Translations under genes and position numbers: made by a program
The notes under the pieces: generated by a model
Seen by the model: the letters and a program-made list of their open reading frames with translations, nothing else
Told to the model about the DNA's origin: nothing
Databases searched by the model: none
DNA from: Triglochin maritima
Lineage: Eukaryota > Streptophyta > Magnoliopsida > Alismatales > Juncaginaceae
Assembly: GCA_963682175.1 (NCBI GenBank)
Contig: OY821771.1
Span: 7,377,001 to 7,441,000, forward strand
Direction of reading: 5' to 3'
DNA length: 64,000 nucleotides
Shown here: piece by piece, positions 1-13,304 of the stretch
How the letters are laid out: every line of letters starts with the position of its first letter
Numbering within the stretch: position 1 is the stretch's first letter

Positions 1-185
1 ATTCATTATAATTAAGTCCATTAAACTTTGTAATAGACGAAACTTGCGAATGAAGTGAAACATTAACCGATGCTGCAAAAATAAATAAATGCTCCTACAT
101 TAATGCTTTGAGACATAACTTAATCACGTAATTCAGACTTCTATAGCTCTAAAAATATTAAATTAATTAGGAAAAATTTTCAAAA

Positions 186-588
186 TAATAAAAAAAAATA
201 AAAAATTGGAAAAATATGCACTTCAGAAACTTAATTGACAAAGTATGCACATTGAAAAACGGCACCTGTGGTGCCGTTTTCATTAAGTAAAAACGACACT
301 GTAGATGTCGTTTTTACCCTTAATGAAAACGGCATCAGTGATGCCGTTTTTACTTGGGCAAATTTTTTCTTGGTTTCGAGATGTCGTTTTTATTTAATAC
401 ATGTTGAACTAGAAACGGGTCGGTCGGGGGTCTCGCTCCCCGGTGAGCGAGCGGCGTTCAATGAGTTTTTGGCAAGTGACGAAGATTCAAAAACTTTGCC
501 AATTTTTAAATATGCATACTTTGCCAATTAAGTTTCTGAAGTGCATATTTTTCCAATTTTTAATTTTTAATTTTTTATTTTTTACTTA
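186..588. mobile_element. Foldback (inverted-repeat) element
   Basis: Imperfect ~60-bp inverted repeats face each other: the left arm (about 190-250) contains ATATGCACTTCAGAAAC and the right arm (about 508-590) contains its complement GTTTCTGAAGTGCATAT. Between them lie three short palindromes of the type AACGGCACC..GGTGCCGTT (about 259-283, 291-318 and 323-352), so the interior can fold into several hairpins. No transposase frame is present and no clear target duplication was found. A non-autonomous DNA transposon is the likeliest identity; the superfamily is unresolved. Confidence 0.55.
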
Positions 589-599
589 AATATATATTG

Positions 600-1743
600 A
601 AAATCTCCTTTGGGTGATATAACAATATATAACAATGAACCATAATTGATGCTTAATTAAATTTTACATAATTGGAAATTAAATATGCTTCAATTAGACA
701 TGTTTGTTATCTTTGGATATACTAAACACATCCAAATCGGCATATCAGTTAACCACAATAATGTTCATGATCACAAATAGGTTGATCCACCTTTGGGTGA
801 TCTTAAATATTTTGTAATCTATGAACTTCAATTATTCATGATAAATCATTAAGTCATTTCATTATAGCATCAAATCATGAATAACTGAATCTAACTTAGT
901 TTGACATCTATGAGAAATATTCTAAATCGGTCACTTTGGCGACCAACGATTTATACATAATATAGATGTCATATGAATATTTCAACTATTCTATGTACGT
1001 AATGTTAGTAGGCAAAGTTAATTGTGATTACATAATAAACAATCAACATTTGAAGAGTCATGATAATAAGTTGTAAATTCACATGATACATATTATAAAT
1101 CATATCCATGATATGCACTTATACTAATTTATATTGCATGAACAGTTACAACACATGAATATCATAACGTGGGAAATTGATGTGTTATCAGGATAACACT
1201 CGTTCTTGTTGCATTAATTATGTAATCTCAATATAGATTACGATGTGAAATTAATCCCATATCAAAGCACATCATGTGCTATCATCTTTAATATAATGAA
1301 GGCCCGATAAACCCGTTAATAGATTAGATCAATTTTACGGTTATGAACATCGTGATGGATACAATTAAATATTAAAAGTTCTTCCTTAATTAAAATAACA
1401 TTTAATAAACAAAAAACTAGAACGTGAGTGAACCTAAATTTTCATCTTTGATTAAAATAATAATAATACCAAAACCTAATGGATCAATCAACCAAAATAA
1501 CACGTGACTTTCAATGATAAAATAAAAATTCACAGTATGGTTCCGATTCCTGGTAGCCGTTAACATAATTTTAATATTTCGAAAATAAAAGCATAATAAA
1601 TATACATAAAATCAAAGATATAAACGACGATAATCACGTTCAAACATATTTCATTGCAGCGGATAAACATAAGAATAATTATTGATTCATAACTTCATTT
1701 CATTGGAAAATTACAAAGTTCAAAGCGTGGCTCTGATACCAAA
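600..1743 (-). mobile_element. LTR retrotransposon internal leader (non-coding), with primer-binding site
   Basis: This is AT-rich sequence without a coding frame. At 1730-1741 the + strand reads GCTCTGATACCA, the complement of the initiator-methionine tRNA primer-binding site TGGTATCAGAGC typical of plant LTR retrotransposons. It lies two bases from the LTR that starts at 1744, so the element points to the minus strand and this stretch is its leader. No gag or pol was seen before the window edge. Confidence 0.55.
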
Positions 1744-2155
1744 TGTTAGTTTTATTTGCTTCATGATTAATGCACAACAAAAATCCTAATTGCACATTAT
1801 AGGCTCCTGAACAAATGATTTCCACAATGATATTAGAGAGAAGACAAAGAACACATACATTGTTCCATGATTCTATTCAACGAAGAGAAATCTCCAATTG
1901 CTATGAATTGATTTCTCACTCTCAACCCTCGTACACTTTTGCTTGATAGAAGTTTTGATGGGAAAACTAACTTGTGTCTTTGGAAGAGGGGGGGATCAAT
2001 CCTTTTATGGAAGTAGAGGGAGTAACCACCCATCATGGTGTAACTACACACTTAACATAAATCTCTCTTAATTAATTAATTAATTTTAGCCTCATAATAT
2101 TATTAATTTAATAAAGTTGAGACTTAATACATGTGTTACAAGAAAATATCTAACA
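1744..2155 (-). mobile_element. LTR (412 bp) of a minus-strand retrotransposon
   Basis: The stretch begins TGTTAG and ends CTAACA, a 6-bp terminal inverted repeat with TG..CA ends. It abuts the primer-binding site at 1730-1741. The partner LTR was not found within the window, so the element continues leftwards or is truncated. The length and the methionine-tRNA primer site fit a Copia-type element, but the superfamily is inferred only from size. Confidence 0.6.
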
Positions 2156-2800
2156 CACATTTGGATAAAATGTGAATTGAAATTTCATTGACCATTCTCT
2201 TCTCTACCATTTTTTATAAATAATATACGACGAAGGATCCATTACAGTTAAAATTGGTTGATATCAAATAATGACTCATTTTGTCATATGTGTCTTGATC
2301 TTATGTGAATTGATTTTCAATTTTTTATGTTTTTCGAAGTGCATCGTAACTTGAGTTGTAAATCAAAATCTACGATTTTAATTTTCATTTAGAATTTACA
2401 ATTAAAATTATTAACAATAATAATTTCAAAGACTTATGTCTCTTTGGCTACAACCATTAAACCAAAACAATGATTATTAGGAGGACGCCATTATAGTACA
2501 TAAGTTGTCTCAAACAGTGCTAAGTCTCAAAACGTCGAATGTGCACGAGAGACTACACGTTGGTGCCACAAATCGAAAGGTTAAGCACACTAGACCATTG
2601 GACCAAAGGGCATGGAAGAATTGCTCGACCTCATAAATCCAACGGTTTTAATGGTAGTGTATTCCTTCTCACAACAAACACATACGGAGACATTTTCAAA
2701 AAATTATATATATAGAGTGAAAACATAATTTGGTAAAATCGGTTAATACAGAGAAAATACAATTCTAATTTTAAAAATTCGGTTAAAAATCTACGGGCAG
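2156..2800. other. Intergenic, no gene seen
   Basis: AT-rich sequence between the LTR and the eIFiso4G promoter. No open frame or repeat structure was recognised. The last part is presumably upstream promoter. Confidence 0.5.
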
Positions 2801-2802
2801 AC

Positions 2803-2811
2803 TATATATAG
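2803..2811 (+). promoter_or_regulatory. TATA box of eIFiso4G
   Basis: TATATATAG lies about 165 bp before the start codon at 2973. A pyrimidine-rich leader (CTCTCCCTTCCTTCC, about 2890-2910) follows it, as is common in plant translation-factor genes. The transcription start is inferred at roughly 2835-2845. Confidence 0.6.
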
Positions 2812-2972
2812 GGATGTTCAGTAGTTTCCTTTCCCACATAAATCTCAACCCTCTATCGTATATCCATCTACCATCTATTTCTCCGCGAGTCCCTCTCCCT
2901 TCCTTCCTTCCCCACCGATCTCGTCGAGGTCGGCGAATCCAATCCAATCCAATCTAGGGTTTTCACCGAGGC

Positions 2973-5900
2973 ATGCAGGCCGATCCCGCCCTCATCAGCC
3001 TCCGTCCCGGCGGCGGCCGCGGGACGACACGGTTCGTCGCCCCCCGCTTCGACTCCGCCTCCCCCAATCTCGCCGTCCTCCGTCCTTACAATCCCGACTT
3101 TCAGGTAGATCGAATGGAAGGATTGGATCTTTGCGGGTTTATAGGGCGGGTTTGATGTGTTTGCTGATTCGTTTTTATGCGTTTTCGTTGGAAATTGGAT
3201 GTTTTTTTTGCGTTGGTGTTGGGGTTTTGGGTGTAAATTTCGTGTTTTACGGCTAAATTATGTTTGCTTCGTGAGGTTTTGAGCTTAGTTTCATGATTTT
3301 CAGCTAAATCAGGTTTGCGACGTGAGGTTTCAGGTTGAATTTCATGTTTTTCAGCTATATCATGTTTGTTCATGAGGTTTTGGGCTTAATTTCATGCTTT
3401 CAGCGAAATCATGTTCTGATTACTGAGGATTGAGGCTTAATTTTTTCTTATTGGTTTGGTTTGTTCTGTAGTTTTGGTATTTTGTGTAGGAATATTTTTG
3501 TTTTTGGATTGAGAGTCTTGTGTCTAGTGATTAGAAGTTGATCTCAACCCTTTCAAGTTTGTGTAGAAGTTGCGTGGTTACTACGTGAGAGAAGTATTTA
3601 CCCAGCTAAGTCTGTTTAGATTTTTTTTTCGGGTTCAGTTTTAGAGTTCATTGTTGTTTCTCGGATTTGGTGTTTGGAGATTAGGAACTGGTTGTGTTGT
3701 GTGTGTTTGTTGGCCGTTGTTTGGAAATTACATTTCTAGCTATATCGTGCTGTTTCTATGGTGCTGTTTACTTCATGTTCTGTAGTTGTCCCTGATTTGA
3801 GATTTGTGGTTATTTAGGGATGAAAAGGTGTTTTGTTATAATCCTTTTTTCCATTCAGAAATTGTATCTTTATCGTAAAAGTTTGTTTCTCCCAGCCAAA
3901 TGCCCAAATCATTCTTGTTATTTATGGTTGTTGATTTCCTTGTTGGTACTTATGTAATTTGTGGCTGTTTCTTTTTTGTTTTTTTGGTTCCTTAACCAAA
4001 CAAACATCAGAACTTGTTCTCATTAGCACTTCATGTCATACCAGGGGTTGACATAACATATAATCACATTCCTAGAACTTGTATTCTCTTGCAGAAATTT
4101 AACTTACTGCATTTTGATTGTAAAATTACATGTGTAGAAATTTTGTTTGGTTTCGAAGGTAGTTGGTTTTCAGATTCTCCTTGAGATAGTGAGCAAAATG
4201 CCAGGGCCAGTATCCAATATAATGATTTGAGATCCAAATAGCTCTACATTCTACCTTCATCTAACCTCTTGTCTGAGCAAATAAGCATCGGTATGAAAAT
4301 CGTTGATAAAAAAACATCAATATGAAAATGATTCTTATGTTAAGATTATAAAGCAAACGATGAATAAGAACTCTACAACTAGTGTATCTGTAGATTCTCT
4401 GGCTTCCATGTTAGGAGAAAAGCGAAATTGAAGTTGATAGGCCACTATGGCTTATGCTATATTCATATCAAGTATCATGCCTTTTGTTTCTTACCTTCTC
4501 CTCCGGGCATCTCTTGATGTGTTTTCAACGTCTTTTCGACATGTGCATCTTGAACATCTAATAACCAATCTTCAATTTTGCTTCCTTGGCAGATCGGAGA
4601 ATCACGTTTTGATGGAGGTGAGCGAATCCAATACACAAGGGATCAGCTCATGCAACTCCGTGAGGTATAGCTTCTAATTGAGTTGGTGTACACTGTTTGG
4701 TTTTTATTTAATGAAATATAAATGCTCTCTTGTATGAAAATGATCTTTATGATGTATTGGACTATTGGTGTTGTACAAAAGAGCTAGAGCAAACATAAAA
4801 TAAAATAGAAAAAAACATTTGTTCTTCTTGGGATGATAGCTTGCTAGCCTGTGTACTTCTCACACAATTGTTATCATTATACTTGTTGACACCTTCATGG
4901 AATTCCTTAAGGCCACTCTTAGGTCGTGTTTGGTTTGTTGTAATTGGATTCCATGGAATCCAATTTCAAGCAATCAAATTACATTTTCATGAATTCAATT
5001 CCTTGTATGGAATCCAATTTCAAGTAATCAAATTACATTTACATGAATTCAATTCCTTGTAATCCAATTACAACGTTTGGTAGCATTGGAATTCACCACA
5101 CCAATTAACATGTCTTTACATGAAAATTTAATAATTTCAATAATTCTGGTAAATTTCCAGAGGGATCATAAGAGGTTCGGTAAACTTCCGGCATGACTGA
5201 GGTTAAGTTTCAATAATATGACAAATTTTTGAGTAAATTGGAAACATTAAATTACAATGTCTTGGATTGCGACCACACACTTCGTAATCCAATTATCTCG
5301 AAAGGAGTGTAATCCGATTACCTTCATAATTTGATTACGGAGTGATTGCGATTTCTAACATGCCCAAGGAAACATTGTTGTGTAATCAAGAGTGTGATTG
5401 TATTACATTACACCCTCAATTACAGTGAACCAAACAAGGCCTTAGAGTTACTATAGGTTTTAGTGTCAGTGAAAATTAACATAAAAAGTGAAAATTAAGT
5501 AACTACTTTATGTTACATGATCGATGTAATCCAATTACTTTATGTTCCTTTTAGTTACTATTTAATACCATGTAATCGAATTCAATTGTTTGGTAATGTT
5601 GGAATTCACCATAGGATTTGCAATGTAATTTTAATAATAAAATTTTAATTTAATAAATCTGATAAATGTCCAGAAAGGTTGTCAAAACTCCGACATATTT
5701 CCGACAAGATCGATGTTAAGTTTTGACTATGTGATAATGTTTGAGTAATTTGAAATGACTTCATTATATTGCAATGCAAATGGATTACGACCCCCAATGA
5801 GGTAATCAAATTACTTTGAAAGGGGTGTAATTGGATTACGCAGTGATTATAATCTTCAATTTTCTAAACCAAGCAAGGGAATGTAATCAATGGTGTAATC

Positions 5901-8900
5901 AAATTACATTGCACAATTGATTTCAGCGAATCAAGCATGGCCATAGTGTAGATAGTTGACAACTTGACATATGACCACCTACGACTTCCCATGAAAACTC
6001 TTCTTTATTTCTTGAATAAAATTTGGTGCACTCTTTGTTTGTAATAAAGTAACCTAAAGAGTATAATTAGGTAAGTTTTATGGAACCACCATTAGGTATA
6101 TTTTTTCTCTCCATGCTTTTATATTGCTCTTCCAGTCAAAATCTTTTATTTTAACTTACATGCCATCGTTTTGGTTGAATCCCAGGTTATAGATATTCCT
6201 GAAGAAATTTTGAAAATCAAGAGTGAGATTGAGGCTGAATTATTTGGCGATGATCAGACTTGGGGGCGCAGTGATGCCACAGTGAGATCCATTCTTGTTT
6301 TTGAATCAATATTGTTATTTTGAGTTATTATGAAGTACCAGTTTCTTATTTGTGATTATGCGAACCAATACCATTGCACTACTTCTAGTCAGTGTTTCGA
6401 CCCTGCTTTAAGAAAAAGAAAAAAAATCCCTTTTGACACTGGTTGAGTTTCTCTTAGTTGCAAGCTCAATCACAAAATCGCTATGTTGAACCTGATAGCC
6501 GTGATTGGCGTGGAAGATCATCACAGCCTGCCCAAGAAGAAAGATCTTGGGATAACAGAGATTCTACAAGACAACAAGAATACAACCAATTCAGCAGGCA
6601 GGATCAGGTGAAATCTCAGTCTGCAATTGTTTGTTGATTATCCAACACTTCATATCTGTACCCATCTATTTTCTCATGGCTAAATTGTGCATCTTTTCAC
6701 CAGCTTCCTTGGAATTTTAGAATCTGCTTTCTGTTGTAGCTTTGTCGTCTATAACTTTGGTGTTTAGGCAACTGGTTCGGTACGAGGTTTAGTGGTTTTC
6801 CAAACCAAGACCAAACTAGCATTGAGAAAAAATTTGGAAAAAATGAATTGATTTTTGTTGCTTTTCTTGTCGTTTATTAGCATTTCCAGTCCTTGGTCAA
6901 ATTAAAAAAATGTTGAAGCAAAAGGCAACCAAAACAATACATGGTAATATCTATTGCAACATGTTACTTTGTTTTAAGTATTGCTCGAGTTGAGATGTAA
7001 CATGTTAAAGTTGAGTACATAGTCTTATGTTACTACGACCGAACCGAAGCCAACTGATGATTCCAATCAATTTTTTTGACAAAAAACTGAAGTGTCTGTT
7101 CAGTTTGCATTAATTTGCTAAAATTTCCATCCCTGATGGTTTGGTTTATGAATCCATAAGTTATAATTCTGCCTTACAGGTCAGATGCGAAGAACATAGA
7201 AAGCTATTTGTTCGATTCTGTTGCTTTAGTTGTGTTTTTAGATTTAAAGAAAACTTTGTCTGAGCAGCTTGAGCAACAATTTCACTAGTGTTGCTGTAGT
7301 AATTATTATGATCTTTTTGGTCTATATGAGTTCAAGATTCTCAAAACGTACCAGTTGGGCTGGAGAAGTTACCTATGCAATACATATAGTAATTGGAGGT
7401 TATTTCTCTATTCTCACGTTTTCCCCTGCAACATTTTCTTTAGTGCATCTGAATCGAAGCAACTTCCAACAACTTCGTTTGCTTATATTTTCATTAAATT
7501 GGTGATCTCTTCTGAAATATTTTGCTCAATGACACAATTATGTTGTTGATGTTGGATGTCGCTCTTACACTTGCTATCTTCATTTGGATCAGGGAGGACC
7601 TGCACCTGCTCTACTTAAAGCTGAAGTACCATGGTCTGCCCGAAGGGGCAATATGTCTGAGAAGGACCAGGTTCTCAAAACAGTGAAAGGGTAGGTTCTC
7701 AAAACAGCGATAAAATCGGGACCAAGATACATCATTCTTTTGTATGAAACTTGTCAGTTTTTTGACTTTTTCATTTAACTTGGGTTGAGAACTGATTATT
7801 ATGTTCCATTAACAGTTATGCTAACATGATTTGTACATGATTATGCAGTATACTTAACAAGCTGACTCCAGAAAAATTTGATCTCCTCAAAGGTCAACTT
7901 ATAGATTCTGGAATTACAACACCTGACATCTTAAAGGTCTGTCAGTGTATATGGTACTGGTTTCTGTGTAGTGCTTAGCCTTGTAACTAAAGATTAATTG
8001 TGTTTATCTGTAAAATTTGCTGGAGCAGGGTGTCATAACACTGGTATTTGACAAGGCAGTATTGGAGCCTACCTTTTGTCCAATGTATGCTCAACTTTGT
8101 TCTGATCTCAACCAAAAGCTTCCACCATTTCCTTCCGAAGAACCTGGTGGCAAAGACATCACTTTCAAGAGAATTCTCCTAAATAACTGTCAGGAAGAAT
8201 TTGAAGGTGCTGATTCTCTAAGAGATGAAATAAGAAAAATGACTGCTCCCGAGCAGGAAATGGACCGTAGAGATAAGGAAAGGTTGGTGAAACTTCGCAC
8301 TCTTGGTAATATCCGCCTTATTGGAGAGCTTCTGAAGCAGAAGATGGTGCCAGAGAAAATTGTTCATCACATTGTTCAGGTTTCGATATCATCCTGGACA
8401 TTTCACTACCCTCTTCCACCCAACAAACAAGCGAAGTGATTCAGTTGGCTGTTTTTTTTATGCTTATTGGTCATTTTGTTTTGAGACAGGAATTGCTTGG
8501 ACATAACAACAATACTTGCCCTGAAGAGGAAAATGTGGAGGCAATCTGCCAGTTCTTTAAAACCATTGGTAAGCAGCTTGATGAAAGCACAAAATCCCGC
8601 CCCATCAATGATTTGTATTTTGCTCGCTTGAAGGAGCTTGCTAGAGATACTCGGTTGGCCCCAAGGTTGAGGTTTTTGGTTCGTGATATTGTTGATCTCC
8701 GGGCAAACAAGTGGGTTCCTCGCCGAGAGGAGGTGAGTCATGCTAATTTGGTTTGCTTGATCTAGTCTGTTACTGTCAAAAGAATTCATAACATGTGGCC
8801 AGTTGAGCTCTGGTTCTCATAATGTGAAATTTGAAGGGCATGTCTAACCTTATTTGGTTATCCACTCTCTTTTAAATTTTTCCGAAAGAATCAAAGATTG

Positions 8901-10029
8901 AAAACTAGTTACTAATTTTGAAGAGCTCTTTGAAAAAGCATAGCATTGTATAAAGGATTAACTTGAGGCTTAATCTCATCTCTTGTGCCTTTTTATGTTG
9001 CAGGTTAAAGCAAAGACAATTACTGAAATTCACTCTGAAGCAGAAAAGAATCTTGGTTTGCGTCCTGGTGCGATTGCTAACATGAGAAATGGCCGTGGAG
9101 GAAGTGCTTTAGGGAGCCCGGGGCCTTTCCCTAATGTGGGCTGGCCTGGTACTGGTGGTATGATGCCAGGAATGCCTGGAACCAGAAGGATGCCGGGAAT
9201 GCCTGGACTAGATGGTGATGATTGGGAGGTTCCTCGATCCAGGTCCATGGCAAGAAGTGCTCAGACTCAGTCAGCAAGCAAGGGTTTACCTGTCAATTAC
9301 CATCTATTGCCTCAAGGAAGCGGGGGTCTGATGCCTGGCAGGACTAGTGCTCTCTTGCTTGGGGCTGGAGGTCAAGTTTCTCGGCCCTCTGCGCTGGTTT
9401 CTGGTCCAGTGGACCAACCAGCACCTCAAAGCCTTCATGGAACAAAATCATCTGGTTTGGCAACTGTAGTGCTTGCAATACCAGAAAAACCAACATCAAC
9501 TCCGAAAATTAATCCAGTTCAATTGCAAAAGAAAACCATTTCCCTCCTAATGGAGTACTTTAGTGTTAGAGATCTGAAGGAAGCAAGCTTGTGTGTGGAG
9601 GAGCTGAAGAGCCCTGAGTTCTACCCAGAGGTTGTAAAGGAAGCAATTAATCTTGCCGTGGAATCAGGCCAGTCGTATGTCGAGCCATTGGTAAAGCTCC
9701 TGTCCTTCCTGCTCAACTCCAAGGTGCTCACAGCGAGGGACATAGGCACTGGATGCCTGCTATTTGGTTCAAAGCTGGAAGACACTGCTATTGACCTCCC
9801 TGTTGCACCTAAGAGGTTTGGTAGTGTACTTGGTGAGATGGTTGTTTCTTGCGACATGAGTTTCAAGGTGATCGAGGACATTCTGAAGAAAGTAGAGGAC
9901 TCCAAGTATAGAAACGAAGTGTTCGGTTCTGCGATGAAAATTATTGAGGCAAGTACCGTAGGACAAACAGTGATAGGCACTAATGAAGCTGAAATCAAGG
10001 CATGTGAAAGCCTCCTTGCCGATGCTTGA
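2973..10029 (+). CDS. EIFISO4G: Eukaryotic translation initiation factor isoform 4G (eIFiso4G)
   Basis: Plant-specific scaffold of the eIFiso4F cap-binding complex. It bridges eIFiso4E, eIF4A and eIF3 in the cytosol. Nine coding exons with GT-AG introns fit: 2973-3104, 4593-4664, 6186-6281, 6458-6607, 7593-7690, 7849-7936, 8029-8379, 8490-8732 and 9004-10029. Together they give 751 residues, close to the family's usual ~750-790. Exon 2 encodes the eIF4E-binding motif YxxxxL-phi (YTRDQLM). Exons 5-8 encode the MIF4G HEAT domain (about residues 175-410, from [20 protein letters not shown]). A Gly/Pro/Met-rich linker follows, then the C-terminal MA3 domain (about 583-745, [18 protein letters not shown]). 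The start ATG follows a CT-rich leader and opens the family-typical N-terminus. No breaks were seen. Identity is very secure; splice sites are read by eye. Confidence 0.95.
4922..5441. mobile_element. Tourist-like MITE in intron 2 of eIFiso4G
   Basis: Termini GGTCGTGTTTGGTTTG and its inverted partner (CAAACAAGGCC at 5431-5441) are flanked by the 3-bp duplication TTA (4919-4921 and 5442-5444). A TWA duplication of this size is typical of PIF/Harbinger elements. The interior is non-coding and carries repeats of AATCCAATT and AATTACA. Confidence 0.65.
5510..5945. repeat. Degenerate relative of the neighbouring MITE
   Basis: Shares the interior motifs of the 4922-5441 element (GTAATCCAATTAC, GGAATTCACCATA, and the AATTTAATAAATCTG-type segment) in the same order, but lacks recognisable ends. 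It looks like an older copy lying in tandem in the same intron. Confidence 0.45.
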
Positions 10030-12225
10030 TTTGGTAGAGTTTTTTTGTTATCTTGTAAGACTTTGCATTTCCACTAGCGTGAGCAACAAACGTTTGTTCT
10101 GTATTTGTGGTTTGGTTTTCCTCTTTTTCCCCTTGAGGTGAGCTACTTGTGTTATAATTTGTTTTTAAGTTGCAAGAGAGAATTATTTATGAGATGTATA
10201 TTTTCCGGTAGCAGATTGAATTGCTCCTAGTGGGATTAAAGATTGTTAAAGCAGGAAGATGTACGTTAGGGATATATCTTGTCCACGATATTACCTTGTT
10301 AGCCAAATGACAATTTCAGTGTCAATTCTGTCTGATTGGTCAAGCAAAAAGTTTTATTTGCCAACTCGATTATACACTATTGGAAACTTTTTTTGTGGAG
10401 TATGTACTATAGCATTTTTCTTTTTGTAAGATAGAGGATAGCTTTTTGTATTTACCTCCCACTCTCAGGCTTAGTTTCTCGCTACGTTATACTTCTAAGA
10501 AGACAATTTAGTAAAAGGAAAAAGAAAAAGGTTAATTACAGTTTATCCCTGTGAAATATGCAATGATATTATTTTGAAATCCTGAACTTCAAAAGATAAC
10601 ATGTATCTCTATTAAACTTTCGTTTTGTAACATTTTGTCCCCTTTAAATTTAAAATATCTATTATTTAAACACATCTGATTTGATTCGAATTGATTAAAC
10701 GTTTTAAAATAACTGCAAATGCACGGTCGCGTTGAAGCGGTGACAAATATGGGTCGATCCACAGAGAGGTGTGTCAATTTTGATTTGTTCGAAGTCAAGT
10801 GGGAAAAGAGGGGAAGAAATTGTGACTACACTAAAGTAACTACGCTAAGCTAGTACGAAACAAACAAAGAAGATGAAAGCATGAGACGAGATAGAATTAA
10901 ACTAAGTGACTAATACAAGAAATCTGGAAATCAGAAATGGAAAACCCCTAAGGGGTGTAGTGTGTGCACACATGTCAAAAGATGTGAAGAATTCATTCAA
11001 TAGACACAAATGTAGGTAATATTTTCATGTATAGAAAATGTCTAAAGGTTATGACAAAACCTATCAATCCATTCACTAACCTAGTAGATTAACATTCACA
11101 TATACAAGTTGGTTATTTTAGAACCTAAACAAGCATGAGAGGTGTCTAATATTTGTGGCAAAACTCATCAAGTGAAGTGTTCTACTCTAAACAAGCAAGC
11201 ATACATTCAAATTTATCAACACATTTTAAAATCAAGCATTCATTTTCATTTTTTAATGCATGTATGAACATCATCTTCACCCCCAAAGGGGGATGAAACT
11301 ACTCACTAACCATTACACTACAAACTACATTAACAAAACGAAACATTCTAATGGAAGACAATTAAACTAAGCAAACAAGAAATATTAAAATAACTAAATG
11401 AAAGGAAACTAAACTAAAGAAGCATGCAAAAATTAAAAGACAAGACAATATTAAAAGAACTAAGAAACATTATTTTATTAACATGACTCACATTGCAAGT
11501 GACATTCTTCTCCACCTTGACCTTTTGCTTCAAGACTTTTACTTTAAGTAGAGAGAATGTCACCAAGCAATGAGTGAATACAAAAGGAGGAGGAATTCTA
11601 TTTATAGTCATAGAAAACGGTAATCGGAGACAATCCCCCGATGTGAGACTAATAAAACCTTCCCAGAATACACATAAACATGTAACCCATGTCCTGGAGA
11701 AACCGGGTCGGATTCGGAGAAATGGACCACCAATTGGCGGTCACTTTTTCTTGGATCCGACCTATTTTCGGATATGTTCTTTATTGCTTCAATTCTTCAC
11801 ATGGGGTGCACTCGGATCGGTTATAGGAGTGTCAGCGCGAATTTAATTGCCAAAACACTCCTCATGATGGTGTGAAGTTTCTTCATTTGCTCATTGGTCA
11901 TTTGGTGTTACATTCGGATCTCAGTCTTTTTTCTTGATTTTAGGTCATTTTATGCCTATTCTCCTCAATCCTGTTTATTTCTGAAATTCAAACATAAAAC
12001 TCGTTACGTAGCATTGTTTAGGTGAAAGATAATGGATATAAGACACAAATGTATGCATGAAATGATGTCAATCACGAATTTTCACGTAAAACTATGTTTG
12101 TGAGTGTACTAGGGATACAATGCAAAAAAGTACAAAAAATATGAATGTATGTTGAAATAATAGATTTTTAAAGTTTAAATGGACAATGCGTTGCAAAACG
12201 AAAGTTAAGAATAATAATTGTTAAC
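10030..12225. other. Downstream flank with repeat remnants
   Basis: The first ~480 bp hold the eIFiso4G 3' untranslated region and flank. At 10528-10665 lies a repeat of the type GTTAATTACAGTTT followed by CCC-rich segments, found again at 15545-15690. At 10700-11870 is a non-coding repeat whose start (AACTGCAAATGCACGG, then GTGACAAATATGGG) resembles 29950-30050. Both look like decayed retrotransposon sequence. No gene is supported. Confidence 0.4.
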
Positions 12226-12656
12226 TACTCCCTTCGTTCCTATTTGTTAGTTACGTTTGGAATTTTGCACGGTTATTAAGGAAAATAGCTAAAGTAATTA
12301 AACCCCCGTGTGCTGTCTTGATTACACAGTAATCAAGAACATTTTGTCCATAGGGCGTTGGTGAGTGTGAAAATGATGATTTCATTTTTTTGATTTTTTT
12401 TAAACAAGTACAACATTACAGCTAATCCACTGAAATCCCACTAACTATAATCAACCAATGAAATGGATTTGTTCCTTTTTTTAAACCAATGGGGACACTT
12501 CAATTACATTCACACGGATTGCTTATGCAACCCAAATCAAAAGGGACTCCCTAAAAAAAATCAGTTTTTCAAACTAAACACTTGAATTCGTGTATTCCGT
12601 TTGAAAGAATCACAAAGGAAGACAACTTAAGCGTCATAGCCTGGTCAGCTTCAACC

Positions 12657-13304
12657 ATGGATGGAACCCTTGTTCATGATGATGAAAACTTCTTCATTAT
12701 TTTGTCTGATGAGGAAGAAGATGATGTCCATGGTATAGACTTGAACATGCCAGCAGCACACTCAGATGAAGAACATGGGTACATAGATTTTGATGGGGAC
12801 TCTGATGAGGATAATGGAGGTTTCATAGACCTCAACTCAGTTCCAAATGAGCAACCAAAAGAAGAAGTTCACCATGCACAACAAGCAGCAGAACAACAAG
12901 CTGGAGGGCATCATAAGCGCATGCTCAACAACAATGAAAGGTTAACCATACTTTTATGGTTACTGGACATACAAGCTTCAGGTACTCTCATACATGGTTC
13001 CATAAACCTGGCAGCTGCTCATTTTAATTTAACAAGAAAAACAATAAGCACACTATGGAACAAAGCAAAGAAACAAAAACAAGCCATGCGAGCTTATAAC
13101 TTGGACAACAGTAGACACAAATGTGGTAGGAAGAGAATCCCAACACCATTTGATTCAATAGAACAACTTAAAATGGGACATAGAACATGCATCAGAGATT
13201 TAGCAGCAATGGTAGGGCTAGCCTCCACAACAATTTGGAGAATGATCGAAAGAGGTGAAATAAAACCTCACACAAATCCATTACACCCAGGACTTAGAGA
13301 ATGA
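12657..13304 (+). CDS. Mariner-like transposase, N-terminal DNA-binding part only
   Basis: The start is chosen at 12657, in the strong context AACCATGG; an upstream in-frame ATG lies at 12582. An acidic N-terminus with DLN motifs (IDLNMPAA, FIDLNSVP) precedes two helix-turn-helix regions. The first is around HFNLTRKTISTLWNKAK. After the link CGRKRIPTPFDSIEQL comes the second, around RDLAAMVGLASTTIWRMI. This is the bipartite DNA-binding module of plant mariner transposases. The frame stops at 13304. Just past it, out of frame, lies a degenerate RARLVW-like trace of the linker to the catalytic domain, and the three catalytic aspartates are missing. The retained module could in principle still bind mariner ends, but this is inference. 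Confidence 0.75.
   Translation: MDGTLVHDDENFFIILSDEEEDDVHGIDLNMPAAHSDEEHGYIDFDGDSDEDNGGFIDLNSVPNEQPKEEVHHAQQAAEQQAGGHHKRMLNNNERLTILLWLLDIQASGTLIHGSINLAAAHFNLTRKTISTLWNKAKKQKQAMRAYNLDNSRHKCGRKRIPTPFDSIEQLKMGHRTCIRDLAAMVGLASTTIWRMIERGEIKPHTNPLHPGLRE

Noticed and set aside
3101..3373. Minus-strand open frame of 90 codons
   Set aside because: Lies in intron 1 of eIFiso4G. It arises from a low-complexity repeat of GTTTTGGGCTTAATTTCATG-like units and has no protein features.
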